DNA of 37,974 nt from Bradyrhizobium sp. Gha (GTDB lineage Bacteria; Pseudomonadota; Alphaproteobacteria; Rhizobiales; Xanthobacteraceae): contig NZ_FOQM01000058.1 of assembly GCF_900113735.1 (NCBI RefSeq), forward strand, positions 1-37,974, written 5' to 3'. Positions within the stretch are counted from its first letter, which is position 1; every line of letters begins with the position of its first letter. Below the pieces are notes generated by a model, which made no database searches, had not been told where the DNA came from, and was given only the letters and a program-made list of their open reading frames with translations. This document shows positions 23,647 to 32,992 of the stretch, piece by piece. The position numbers were made by a program, and so were the translations under genes.

Positions 23647-24873
23647 TCAGCGGAGTTGGAGCCGGACGGCATTCGGCTGAATAGGAATCGCTCTCCGCTG
23701 AGCAGTCATTCACAGGCCGTCCAATTGAAACTGTGGTTGCTCCGAACTGCCTGAAGTGGCACAAACCCGTGGTCGTTGATCGTTTTGCGAAAGTTGCTCG
23801 TTTGCTCGATCGCTTAACCACGCGACGAATGCCGACTTATCCCAGACGGCAAACACGACTCCGGGAGAACACTAGCGGCCTTAGCCGAATGGGTCGGGTC
23901 GTCGGCCCACGCGCACGCGATGGACTAAGATCCAGGCACCTTTCTCCGCGCCAGTTCGTGCTATCAGCAATCGAGGTTCGCGCAGCCATTACCCTCCCTC
24001 CTTAGCGATTACGATTGGCAGTTGCTCGCCCTCAGTGATCCGACGTTGCGGATTCAGAGGACGCTGATGACCAGAGTTCCTGGCGCGACGAGTTGCCGAC
24101 CATCCTTCAACAGGGCGCCGCTCAGAATGCGCAAAATCAAACCAGACAGAGCCTACTGTCGGCACTACCAACCTTGGTAGGCCTCGAGCGACGTCCGAAA
24201 CTGCTGCGATGAAGAGAACCCTGCATTGCGAGCTTTGGTATTTGAATACGAACGACGGATCGATGGCGCAACAGTGGCGATCGCGTCGCCACCATCGAAG
24301 ATGTTCGCTACATTCGGGAATTGGGTCTTGTTCGGCAGATAAGGGAGCGCACAGCTGGCGCTGTGTCTCATTCCGCACATGTTGTGATAGTCGCTTCAAT
24401 GCGTTCAAACGCGTCGGACGAGCCGTAAAATCTGTCCGCCTTTTGTCTCGCGTCGTAAGTGTCGCGCGCCACGTATTTGGTACGATAGTTGCTGCGCTCA
24501 TCTCACTTTCTCTACAAAAGCGAAAAGAGCGCACACGGCTTTGTCTAGCTGGCGAATTCGATTTCCCTCCGGCGCCCAACTTCTGAACGTCTCCGCCGAA
24601 ACCTGCGAACAATCGAGGCAAAGAGTGCGTCATCAAGATAACCGGCCGCCTAGGTATTGTGTCCGGAAGCGGCCCTCGTATGTGATGATCGCGGCACGAT
24701 CGCTCGTCCTGAGAGAAAAGTCCTCATGGAATCACGGAAAGGTTCACAGGGACACGCGAGAGTATCGGTGACCTGGTCTCAGCCAGCTTGTACCGATCCC
24801 TCACCGTGTCACAGCGCTTCAAGTGAGCAGCTGTGGGGACCCTTGGAACATCTAGCTAAGAGAGCATGCCCTT
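23647..24873. other. Long intergenic stretch, no gene recognised
   Basis: About 1.2 kb between the PhoB-like gene (minus) and the phosphatase-family gene (plus). Open frames of up to 215 codons (minus, 23989-24636) exist but have arginine/serine-rich, shadow-like composition and no recognisable motif. No IS end, nod box or sigma-54 element was found. Confidence 0.4.
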
Positions 24874-26373
24874 ATGTCAGATCGATCAGGTCCAAACCGC
24901 GTTATCATCGTGCTATTTGGCGGGCTTCGGCCCGATCTGATAACGCGATCGCTGACGCCCAACCTGGATAGACTCAAGCGCCGCGGTGCTACGCTAGCGC
25001 GGCAGCGCACCATCTACCCCAGCGAGACCCGGGTTTCACTGACGAGCCTGATCACAGGCGCGACCCCGGATCGTCATGGCATTGTCGGTAACAGGTTTCT
25101 TGATCGCGTGGCAGCAGCGCCGCGCTTGATCGACACGGGCGACGACCGCCTGATTGAGGACCTCGATGCCTCGAGCGGCGGGCATTTGGTCGGCGCGCCG
25201 TCGCTAGGCGAGATTCTCGCGGCGAACGGCAAGACGTTTGCGGTTCTCGCCTCGAATTCAGCTGGAGCAACTCGCATGCTGAACCACAAGGCGCGACCGC
25301 TGAGCCAAGTAACGCTCTCGGGTCATTTCGCTCGCCTCGCCACGCCAGCGGCAATGCTCGAAAGGGTGGAGGCGCGGCTTGGGCCGACACCGGCGCCGAC
25401 GCCTCACGGTACCCCGGATCTTGCCGCTCAAGCCTTTCTAACATCGGCATTGCTTGATGAGGTCTGGCCCCAAATTCAGCCCGATGTCACAATTCTCTCC
25501 TTCGGCGAGCCTCACACTTCGTCGCATTATTGTGGAATCGGCGCGACGCGGACTCTGGAGGTGATCGGCTTTCTCGACCGCCAATTTGGCCGCGTGCTTG
25601 AATGGTGGGAATCTGAAGGGGCGCCGAAAGGCGTGCATCTTATCGTAGCATCCGATCATGGCCATGTAACAGTGCACGCGCAGGCTGATCTCTTAGACAC
25701 GTTGAACGCGACTGGGATGCGTTGTGCCCAAGTACCAGGACCGGGGATCGAGGCGGTCGTCATGTCAGGTCAGGTTGGCGCCATATACCTGTCGGAGCCA
25801 TCCGACCGAGCCATCCGCCGCGCGGTTGCGGCAATGATGGAACGGCCTTGGTGCGGTCCGGTTTTTACGGCCGCTAAGAGCGGGGACGATGGGATCGCCC
25901 CAGGTAGCCTCGCCCGTCATCTGGTCTTCGCCGATCATCCCCGGTCGGCTGACATTTCGTTTTGTTTTCGGGGGGATGATGGTCTCGATTCCTTTGGCCT
26001 TCCCGGCCGCTGCTGGGGCCCGGATTCGCCGGTTGGGCTCGGTGTGCACGGCGGGCTGCACGCCAGGGAAATGTTGTCGCTCGGCATCCTAGCGGGCCCA
26101 TTGATCAGAAGCGGCGTGGAATCGCACGTGCCTTCCGGTATCTGCGACTATGCGCCGACCGTGCTCAGCCTGCTTGGCATTGCGCGGCCGTCCATGATGA
26201 CAGGCCGCGTGCTCGCGGAGGCCCTTATTTTCGGTGCAGACGATCCTCCAGCCATCGAGACGCTTCATAAAGCGGGAGCCGCTGGATACCGGCAGGAGCT
26301 GCGTCGCGTGCAGGTCGGCTCGACAATCTACGTCGATTCGGCGGATGCTTTAGCTTCGCCCGGTGTGTGGTAA
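24874..26373 (+). CDS. Alkaline-phosphatase-superfamily phosphodiesterase-like protein with altered metal site
   Basis: A 499-residue protein of the type I phosphodiesterase/nucleotide pyrophosphatase branch of the alkaline phosphatase superfamily. The nucleophile block is YPSETRVSLTSLITG (T52), followed by PDRHGIVGN. Metal-site residues kept are H218 in the SSHYCG block, D261-H262 in ASDHGHV and H392 in GVHGGLH. Two expected aspartates are missing: the first strand reads VLFGGLRPD with G16 where FDGLRP is usual, and the second block reads GEPHTSSH with H214 where EPD is usual. Each would alter one zinc site. Relatives hydrolyse phosphodiesters, nucleotides or phosphonoacetate. It has no signal peptide, so it is cytoplasmic. 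It is separate from the importer operon but could act on the imported compound (inference). Activity is uncertain. Confidence 0.8.
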   Translation: MSDRSGPNRVIIVLFGGLRPDLITRSLTPNLDRLKRRGATLARQRTIYPSETRVSLTSLITGATPDRHGIVGNRFLDRVAAAPRLIDTGDDRLIEDLDASSGGHLVGAPSLGEILAANGKTFAVLASNSAGATRMLNHKARPLSQVTLSGHFARLATPAAMLERVEARLGPTPAPTPHGTPDLAAQAFLTSALLDEVWPQIQPDVTILSFGEPHTSSHYCGIGATRTLEVIGFLDRQFGRVLEWWESEGAPKGVHLIVASDHGHVTVHAQADLLDTLNATGMRCAQVPGPGIEAVVMSGQVGAIYLSEPSDRAIRRAVAAMMERPWCGPVFTAAKSGDDGIAPGSLARHLVFADHPRSADISFCFRGDDGLDSFGLPGRCWGPDSPVGLGVHGGLHAREMLSLGILAGPLIRSGVESHVPSGICDYAPTVLSLLGIARPSMMTGRVLAEALIFGADDPPAIETLHKAGAAGYRQELRRVQVGSTIYVDSADALASPGVW

Positions 26374-27383
26374 GGCGCTCGGCAGGCCGGCGCCGTCCGC
26401 CTTTTCGATGAAGGATGAGACACTCGGTCGCCTTTCGTCACGACCCTGCTCGCGACAACCTGTTCACCGAGTCTATCATCGAAGCGATCAATAGGGGGCC
26501 TCGAAGCCCAGATACTCGAACCGATCATTTATGGCGCGAGCCCGCCATCCCTCATCGACCAAATCCGTAACAGGCGGACTAATTTCGAGCGGCTCGCTGC
26601 TGCGGATCACCCGGGCCGGCTCGCGACTAGCGCCCTGACTGCGACCTGTTCTTCAACGGGACTTTCGGGGCCTATTGAGGTAAGCTCTTTTCCAGTGCGG
26701 ACAGAAGCACGCCAACTGCGCTAGCGCCCATCGCATCAGCATCGGTCAGACGCAGCAACACGATGTGCGGCCATTCTGGCCGTGGGCGACGGCAGAATGA
26801 CTGCGGTCCGCTTCGGACATACAAGATTGTCATTTGGGACATAAAAGCGTGTTGAAAGAGGTTTTGAGACATAAAAGAGTGTATCGGATGGAGCCCATCA
26901 ACCCACTCTGGTTGCGTTTGGTCAGCTAGCCCTGCGGCGCTGCCCCCTAAAGCGGGTCCGCCGGCCTTGGACTTCCGTCTTGTTCAGCCGGACCTCATCT
27001 GGCGAACACCGTCAGCATGCCGTATGGTTAACCAACTGCTTCGCACGGCGCGGAAAGGCCAGGGTGGGGAAGAAAAAGGCATCGAAGCGGGCATGCGCAC
27101 GCCGATCGGAAAGCGTGTCACGGTCCTAATAATGATCGATTCCCAGATCGCCGCCGGCATGCGGCGGCCCTCGAAGAGAAGCGGGCCGCCTGGTCGGTTA
27201 TGGAGGATGCCGCTCGGGAGTACCTCGAGTGACGCAAGGAAGGCGGCGAAGCCATAGCGTCATCGGCGTCTCGCAGCGACCTTTCTGCCGACGGTAGCCC
27301 CCTCGGCGTGAGGGCGCCCCGGCCTAGCTGACTACGACGCTCGATACAATAAGGCTAAGCGGCGACGCTAGAACGCCCTGAAA
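26374..27383. other. Decayed region upstream of the jet operon
   Basis: About 1 kb with no convincing gene. The only structured element is a set of spaced 20-base repeats at 26811-26882, listed separately. Short frames on both strands show no known domain. Confidence 0.4.
26811..26882. repeat. Three spaced 20-bp repeats, possible IS21-type end
   Basis: Copies at 26833-26852 and 26863-26882 differ at 2 of 20 positions and share GACATAAAAG. A weaker copy at 26811-26830 matches the first at 15 of 20 positions. Multiple spaced terminal repeats of about 20 bp are known at the ends of IS21-family elements. No istA/istB sequence is recognisable beside it, so it would be a solo end. Confidence 0.45.
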
Positions 27384-27443
27384 GTCCTCAGTTTTTTCTT
27401 GCGGTTGAGTCAATATGACGGTTCAATCAGCTAGGCTGAGGAC
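27384..27443 (+). promoter_or_regulatory. Inverted repeat bracketing the jet operon promoter region
   Basis: GTCCTCAG (27384-27391) and CTGAGGAC (27436-27443) are perfect eight-base inverted copies, 44 bases apart. The second copy contains the GAGGA ribosome binding site of jetA. Pairing in the mRNA would hide that site if transcription starts far enough upstream. A TTGAGT hexamer near 27405 and TAGGCT near 27432 are weak promoter candidates. Confidence 0.3.
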
Positions 27444-27448
27444 CCGCT

Positions 27449-28864
27449 ATGAAGCTGTTTGGCTATCTCCCAGAGACTCTCTTCCGCCCTCTCTCGGGCC
27501 CGAAAAAGCACGTCTACGCTCGTCTCCTGATGCGGCTCTACGAGCGCGTCTACTCTGCCCGCATCCTCGAGACCCCGCTTAGAGAAGAGGTCGTCAGGCA
27601 GATCGAGATCGGACTGTCGGAGTTCGGCATCGGGACAATGGGTGATCTTTCCGAGGGGGATACGGACGAAGACCAGACGACGAGCCAGGCCCACTATCTC
27701 GCCTACTACCGTTTACGCGACTCCGGTTGGCTCACCGAAGAGACCGAAAAGTGGCGGACCTACGTCGACATGAATCCGGACGCCTTCATGGTCCTGGGGG
27801 CGATTACCGATTTCGGCAGCAGTCGCATACGCGTCGCCGGCGCCGTGGTCGACGTCAAGAACAACCTGGAGGCCGCATTTCGTGAGCCGGAGACGATGGC
27901 CCAAGGCCTGGCCAACGCACACGACACGGCTCTGCGGTTCGCGCGCAGCATGCGCCGCATCCTCGCCGGCATGCGGGAGATTGAGGACCGCATTCTCGGC
28001 AATCCGAACGCGGCCGCCATCCTTCGCACGTTCTTCCAGGATTTCGTCGACGGGCTGCTGATCGCCGACTACAAGCAGCTCAAGACGTCCAACAATCCCT
28101 ACCGTCATCGTCGCATGATCGCATCTCTCGCGGGCGACATGCTCGCGGACGCCGAGCGCCTCGGCAAGATCGCACGCGCCTACATCGAACAAGGTGTTAT
28201 GGCGGCGGGCGCCACTATTGCCACGGCCGAGGAGCGCGTCATCGCGGAGCTCGAGAAGATCAAGAGCGTGTTCGAGGATGTCGGGCCGTTTATGGATAAG
28301 ATCGAGGACTTCCGGGATCGGCTCGAACGCCGCATCCGCACCGCCGTGCACTACATGGATGTCATGGGAGAGGGATCCGCCGAGCGCATCGTCCGGTTGA
28401 TCGAGCAGCTCTCGAAGATCGGCAACGACGAGGTCGAGATCCGGCTGAGATCGCCGGATGTCGGTCTGCCGGTCACGTCGCTCGCGTTGTACACGCCCCC
28501 GCCGCCTAAAGCTCCGCCCGAGCGGACGCGGTTCAAGGTGCCGAAGCAGGACCCCTATCTTCGCGCCTATGTACAAGCCACAACCGAGTTCGATCGGATG
28601 GTGCGGGTGACCGATCAGAGGCTGCTCGAGTTCGCTCGTCGGAAGATGCAAGATCGCGACGTCGTCTCATCTGCGGAGGTCGATATTGAAAGCATTGCCG
28701 ATCTGTTCGCCTACCGGGCGTTCCCGAACCTGGCTGCCGTCGGTCGCTCCGTGCGACTGGGCGAGTTCACGGTCACGCTGGAAGAGGGGCGCACCTCGAA
28801 CGACTGGATCGACGTGACCGCCTTCCGCATCGCGAGAACGAGGACCTCGGCCGATGCTGCGTGA
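27449..28864 (+). CDS. jetA: Wadjet plasmid-defence protein JetA (kleisin subunit)
   Basis: A 471-residue protein, first gene of a complete jetABCD operon. The opening KLFGYLPETLFRPLSGPKK, with YARLLMRLYERVY following, resembles the JetA family that carries DUF5716 rather than DUF3375, which would point to a type II Wadjet. The subtype is a judgement from wording, not a profile match. The rest is helical, with EEVVRQIEIGL, a helical middle (about 140-310) and a Pro-rich linker (YTPPPPKAPPERTRFKVPKQ, about 348-367). A winged-helix-like C-terminus (SVRLGEFTVTLEEGRT) follows. Family knowledge: JetA is the kleisin that bridges the JetC ATPase heads. The stop overlaps the jetB start by 11 bases. 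Codon use is GC-rich relative to the flanking debris. Confidence 0.85.
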   Translation: MKLFGYLPETLFRPLSGPKKHVYARLLMRLYERVYSARILETPLREEVVRQIEIGLSEFGIGTMGDLSEGDTDEDQTTSQAHYLAYYRLRDSGWLTEETEKWRTYVDMNPDAFMVLGAITDFGSSRIRVAGAVVDVKNNLEAAFREPETMAQGLANAHDTALRFARSMRRILAGMREIEDRILGNPNAAAILRTFFQDFVDGLLIADYKQLKTSNNPYRHRRMIASLAGDMLADAERLGKIARAYIEQGVMAAGATIATAEERVIAELEKIKSVFEDVGPFMDKIEDFRDRLERRIRTAVHYMDVMGEGSAERIVRLIEQLSKIGNDEVEIRLRSPDVGLPVTSLALYTPPPPKAPPERTRFKVPKQDPYLRAYVQATTEFDRMVRVTDQRLLEFARRKMQDRDVVSSAEVDIESIADLFAYRAFPNLAAVGRSVRLGEFTVTLEEGRTSNDWIDVTAFRIARTRTSADAA

Positions 28865-29495
28865 CCTTTCCAAAATCATCGACGACGCGGACTCCGAAGG
28901 CCATGACGGCGACCATCTCCAGAAAGAGTTGCGTCAGGCCGCCCAGGCGCTTTGGCGTGCGCAGTTCATCTATGAGAACGATTGGGGCATGAAGACTTCG
29001 TACGAAGTGCTGCGCCACTACGCGGGCTATTTCGAGAACCTGTTTGACGCGCTCGGATATCGGGTCGTCGGCAGGCCGAACGACGGATATGTCGGCCTGG
29101 TCGCGAACGAACTGCCTCCGCGCCAGAGCATGAAGCTCGACGAGAGCCTGCTGCTGCTGGTGCTGCGACTCCACTATGAGGAAGCGTTCACCCGGTACGA
29201 GGCGAAGGAATTCGGCGAGGTGGAGGTCGAGAGCGAGCACATCCTGCAGATCTACGAAGATCGGACCCATCGGGAGCGGCCCAACTTCGGGCGGGTGAAG
29301 GAAATCCTCGCCGGCTTCCGGCAGAGGGGACTGGTCAGGATCGAGGATCGGGACGACAGGAACTTCACCTTGTTCCTGCGACCTGCATTGCCGACCGTTG
29401 TCTCCAGAGACACACTTGGCTCGCTGGAGGAGTTCGTGTCGCGTTCCACCGCGGCGGCAGAAAAGCCCGACGTCACCAGCGAGGGGCAGACGTGA
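28854..29495 (+). CDS. jetB: Wadjet protein JetB (DUF4194, KITE subunit)
   Basis: A 213-residue protein matching the size, position and look of JetB (DUF4194). Helical N-terminal segments (HLQKELRQAAQALWRAQFIYE, TSYEVLRHYAGYFENLFDALG) precede a winged-helix region. That region contains LPPRQSMKLDESLLLLVLRLHYEE and RVKEILAGFRQRGLVRIEDRD. Family knowledge: JetB is the KITE-type dimer that binds the kleisin JetA and helps the motor hold DNA, analogous to MukE. It overlaps both jetA (11 bases) and jetC (4 bases), so subunit synthesis is coupled. Confidence 0.88.
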   Translation: MLRDLSKIIDDADSEGHDGDHLQKELRQAAQALWRAQFIYENDWGMKTSYEVLRHYAGYFENLFDALGYRVVGRPNDGYVGLVANELPPRQSMKLDESLLLLVLRLHYEEAFTRYEAKEFGEVEVESEHILQIYEDRTHRERPNFGRVKEILAGFRQRGLVRIEDRDDRNFTLFLRPALPTVVSRDTLGSLEEFVSRSTAAAEKPDVTSEGQT

Positions 29496-32400
29496 TCGAA
29501 CTCCGTCGCATCATTCTGGTCGACTGGTACCTGTTCCGCGCTCAGCAGGTCGATATGCGCGGCATGACCGCCATCATCGGACCGAACGGCGCGGGAAAAT
29601 CGGCGATCATCGACGCTGTGCAGACCGTTCTGTCCGGCGCGAGTATGGCCAGCATCCGATTCAATCCGAGTGCCCAGAGCAACGTCAGGAGCAAGCGGAC
29701 GCTGCGCGACTACTGTCTCGGCGTTGTCTCGCTCGACGAAAAGGGCGAGAGGTCGGAGCCAACGCGACAGCATGCCTACACTTACGTCATCCTTGTCTTT
29801 GAGGACATGACCGCCGGATCGGCCGTGAGCTTGGGCGTAGCCTTCGCGGCATCGGCATCGAGGAGCGACGAAACCTGCGAAGCGCGTTTCATCGTAAAGG
29901 GCGCCGTGGCCAAGGATGACGTCCTCGCCGCGCTCGACGAGGACGAGGTTGAGACGCTACAGTGGCACGCCGTGCGCACCGCGATGCGAGCCCGGAAAAT
30001 CGACGTCGACGATGCATTTTCGAGCGCAACCGACTTCGTGGCGGAATCGCTCAGGGTCTTGTCACCGGCGGGCTTCCCGCTCGACCCGCGGCGTTTCCAG
30101 AGAGCGTTCAGGAACGCCCTGCTGCTGAAGCCGGTGGACAATCCGACGGAGTTCGTCCGGAATTACGTTCTCGATATCCAGCCAATCGAGGTCGACAGAC
30201 TGCGCCGGGGGATCGAGCATTGGCGCTCGCTGACACACCGTATCGAGGAGTTGAAGGCGCAAAGCGCGAGCCTCGCCCTAGTTCTCCGCATCGTCAGTCG
30301 GGCTGTCGAAAACGAACGGGTCATCGCAACCACCAGCTGGCAGATTGCCCGCCTGGAATGGGAGAAATTCCGCCGCGAGGCCAGGCGGCAGGAAGAGGCA
30401 CTCGCGCAGCTGCGGACCGCCGCGTGCAACGCGGAAGTCGAAGCGACCACGGCCGCGGCCCGACACGCCACGCTCGAGGCCGAGCACAAGAGCATTGAGC
30501 TGTCGATTAGGACCAGCGACGCCGAGCAGCTTGCTCAGATGTACGAGTCAGACAAGACCGCAACTCTGAGCAAGCGCGCCAACGCCATGGCACCACTGAA
30601 GGATCTCGAAAGCCTCATCGCTTCGATCAAGAAGGCGGTCGAGCTCAATCTGTTGGTTCGTCGCGACGACCTGCTGCATGCGCTGCTGAGCGCAGTTGTC
30701 ATCGCCCGGAGTAGGGCGCCGCTTTCCGAGTGGGACAAGACGCTCCCGGAAGATTGGAAGGACAGCACCTCACATCTGGATGCGGCCCTTGTCGCAGTCG
30801 ACCAGGAGCGTCTGGCGGCGGTCCGCAAGACGTTCTCGGACGTCCATTTCAACGCCCGCGTGGCGACAAGAGATCTGCAGGATCGTATCGATCAGATCGA
30901 CAGCAATCTAAAGCGCATGGAACAGGGATTGAGCCCAATCGAGCGAGGCACCCGGGATCTGATTGACCAGCTTCGTTCGCACGGGATCGAAGCCGAACCT
31001 TTGTGCGATCTAGTGGAAATCCGCGAAGACAAGTGGCGGATGGCCGCCGAAGCCGTCTTGGGACGGTCGCGGGAGGCGCTCATCGTCGAACCCGGTCGGG
31101 CCGTCCGCGCCCTCGAAATCTACCGGGAGGGCGGAGAATTTTCGTTCCAGCACGCCGAAGTCATTAACACGACCAAAACCGAAAGCACCAGGCCGTCAGA
31201 CAAAGGGTCGCTGGCACAGATCATCAGCACAGAAAACCGGCATGCGCGGGCCTTCCTGAACTATCGCCTTGGCCGGCTCATGATGGTGGAGACCATGGAC
31301 AAGATGGTCGCCGCCGAGAACGCCATCACGCCGGACCGCATGATGCAGGGCGGTAGGACGGTCCGGCGACTTCCTAAACCCGAGCACCTTAAGCTCGGAC
31401 GGTCTACGCAGGCCCAAATGCGTCAACAGCTTCAAGCCGAGCGGCAGGAGCTCGCGCTGCAGCTTGCCGAGCGGGCGCGCGAGGTTGGCCGGCTAGAAGA
31501 AGAGGCCCGGCTTTTCGAGGACATGTTCGCCCGCTTCCAGAAGATGCTCGAAGCTGGGCTGACATGCTTCGACTGCGGCGCAGACCTGGCCGCTTTCGAC
31601 CGCAAGATCGCGGAGATCGAGAAGAACATCGAGGACGCGAAGCGTAATCGCGATCCCAAGCTCGTCGCCGACCTGAAGCGCCTCGCTACGGCAGCCGAGA
31701 CGGCGGGCCGTAGAAAGTCAGAGACACAGAAGGCCCTTGATTATGCAAAGAGTGCTCGCGATAAAGCCGAAGGTGCCTACGATGACTACATGCAAAAGAA
31801 CCGCGACTCCGCCCGTGTAGCTCGACGAGACCGCGCGCGTCAGTTGCGGCAGGATTTTCCGCAATCGACAACTATGCGTGACTATCGACAGGAAGTTGCC
31901 GCGCTGGCGACGGAGACCATTCCGAACCATATCGTGGGGATGATCGCGGACAGGGAGACACGTTCTACGACACGGCGCTCCAGCCTCATGCGCGAAATGA
32001 CCAATGCGATGAACAAGCATGGTCAAGAATTCCATGTCGTGCCGTCCTTCACCGCCGAAGAGGCGACACCGGCGGCCGTCGAGAAATGGGCCGCGGCTGA
32101 AAAGGAGCGCCTCGACGCGCATGAACTGGTCCAATATGAGGAGCAGTGCCGCAACGCCGCGACCGAGATGACCTCGGCATTCCGCGATGATCTCCTACAT
32201 CGCCTCGACGACGCCTTCACTGGAATCAAGTCGACTCTGAGCGAGCTCAATCGGCACCTCAAGGACCGTCAGTTCCACGGACGGGACTACTACTCCTTCA
32301 AGGCGCTTGAGGCCCCGACCCACGTCGATATGATCGAGCTCGTCGAAGAATCTAGGAAGCCAGAGTTCAACCTGCCTCTCTTCGGGGATCGTAGCGGCGA

Positions 32401-32992
32401 CGCAGCCTCTCCCCTGATGCGGGCGGTGCGCCAGATTGAGGAAATATTGGCCAATCCGGAGGCACGGACGGAGGACATCGAGGATCCGCGCAAGTATTTC
32501 AACTTCGAGCTCTACATCCAGGATGCCGAGGGCAAGATCCGCTCATCGTTGACCAGCCGCGCCGGCACGGGCTCCGGCGGCGAGGGGCAACTGCCGTTCT
32601 ACATCGCCATCGGCGCTTCTCTAGCCGCCACGTACCAGAACCGTCGCACCGGAGAAAGCGGGCTATCGCTCGCGATTTTCGACGAGGCCTTTAACCGGCT
32701 GGACACGAAGGCCATCGGTCAGTGCTCTGAGTTCATGCGGGATCTCGGGCTCCAGGTCATGCTGGCCACCCCGGACGAAAAGCGCCATGTGTTTATGGAG
32801 GTGGTCGACACGGTCGTGAACGTGAACCGACTGGGCAACCTGGTAGTGATCGACACCGAATTCCTGACGGAGAAAATGCGCGACGCTATCGTTGCGATCG
32901 ATCCGTACCGGAAGGGCTTCGACGTGTTCAAGTCGGAGCTGATCGCGACCGAGCAGACTCAGGCTGCCCCGCAAGACCAGGCTGCGGAATGA
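29492..32992 (+). CDS. jetC: Wadjet protein JetC (SMC-like ATPase)
   Basis: A 1166-residue SMC/MukB-like ATPase. Walker A is GPNGAGKS at 30-37. The ABC signature is TGSGGEGQ at 1026-1033, and Walker B LAIFDEAF has D1064 and E1065. Long charged heptad-rich coiled coils lie between about 250-480 and 650-900. A small hinge-like domain sits near 500-630 (SHGIEAEPLCDLVEIREDKWRMAAEAVLG). A CxxC (C692 and C695, in LTCFDCGADL) interrupts the returning coiled coil. Family knowledge: JetC is the loop-extruding motor that finds small circular DNA and hands it to the JetD nuclease. The start is GTG at 29492, overlapping the jetB stop by four bases. The stop overlaps jetD in the same way. Confidence 0.95.
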   Translation: MIELRRIILVDWYLFRAQQVDMRGMTAIIGPNGAGKSAIIDAVQTVLSGASMASIRFNPSAQSNVRSKRTLRDYCLGVVSLDEKGERSEPTRQHAYTYVILVFEDMTAGSAVSLGVAFAASASRSDETCEARFIVKGAVAKDDVLAALDEDEVETLQWHAVRTAMRARKIDVDDAFSSATDFVAESLRVLSPAGFPLDPRRFQRAFRNALLLKPVDNPTEFVRNYVLDIQPIEVDRLRRGIEHWRSLTHRIEELKAQSASLALVLRIVSRAVENERVIATTSWQIARLEWEKFRREARRQEEALAQLRTAACNAEVEATTAAARHATLEAEHKSIELSIRTSDAEQLAQMYESDKTATLSKRANAMAPLKDLESLIASIKKAVELNLLVRRDDLLHALLSAVVIARSRAPLSEWDKTLPEDWKDSTSHLDAALVAVDQERLAAVRKTFSDVHFNARVATRDLQDRIDQIDSNLKRMEQGLSPIERGTRDLIDQLRSHGIEAEPLCDLVEIREDKWRMAAEAVLGRSREALIVEPGRAVRALEIYREGGEFSFQHAEVINTTKTESTRPSDKGSLAQIISTENRHARAFLNYRLGRLMMVETMDKMVAAENAITPDRMMQGGRTVRRLPKPEHLKLGRSTQAQMRQQLQAERQELALQLAERAREVGRLEEEARLFEDMFARFQKMLEAGLTCFDCGADLAAFDRKIAEIEKNIEDAKRNRDPKLVADLKRLATAAETAGRRKSETQKALDYAKSARDKAEGAYDDYMQKNRDSARVARRDRARQLRQDFPQSTTMRDYRQEVAALATETIPNHIVGMIADRETRSTTRRSSLMREMTNAMNKHGQEFHVVPSFTAEEATPAAVEKWAAAEKERLDAHELVQYEEQCRNAATEMTSAFRDDLLHRLDDAFTGIKSTLSELNRHLKDRQFHGRDYYSFKALEAPTHVDMIELVEESRKPEFNLPLFGDRSGDAASPLMRAVRQIEEILANPEARTEDIEDPRKYFNFELYIQDAEGKIRSSLTSRAGTGSGGEGQLPFYIAIGASLAATYQNRRTGESGLSLAIFDEAFNRLDTKAIGQCSEFMRDLGLQVMLATPDEKRHVFMEVVDTVVNVNRLGNLVVIDTEFLTEKMRDAIVAIDPYRKGFDVFKSELIATEQTQAAPQDQAAE

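Noticed and set aside
23989..24636. 215-codon minus-strand frame
   Set aside because: Arg/Ser-rich composition, no motif and no ribosome binding site.
27713..28651. 312-codon minus-strand open frame
   Set aside because: Antisense shadow of jetA with His/Asp/Leu-rich composition typical of such artefacts.
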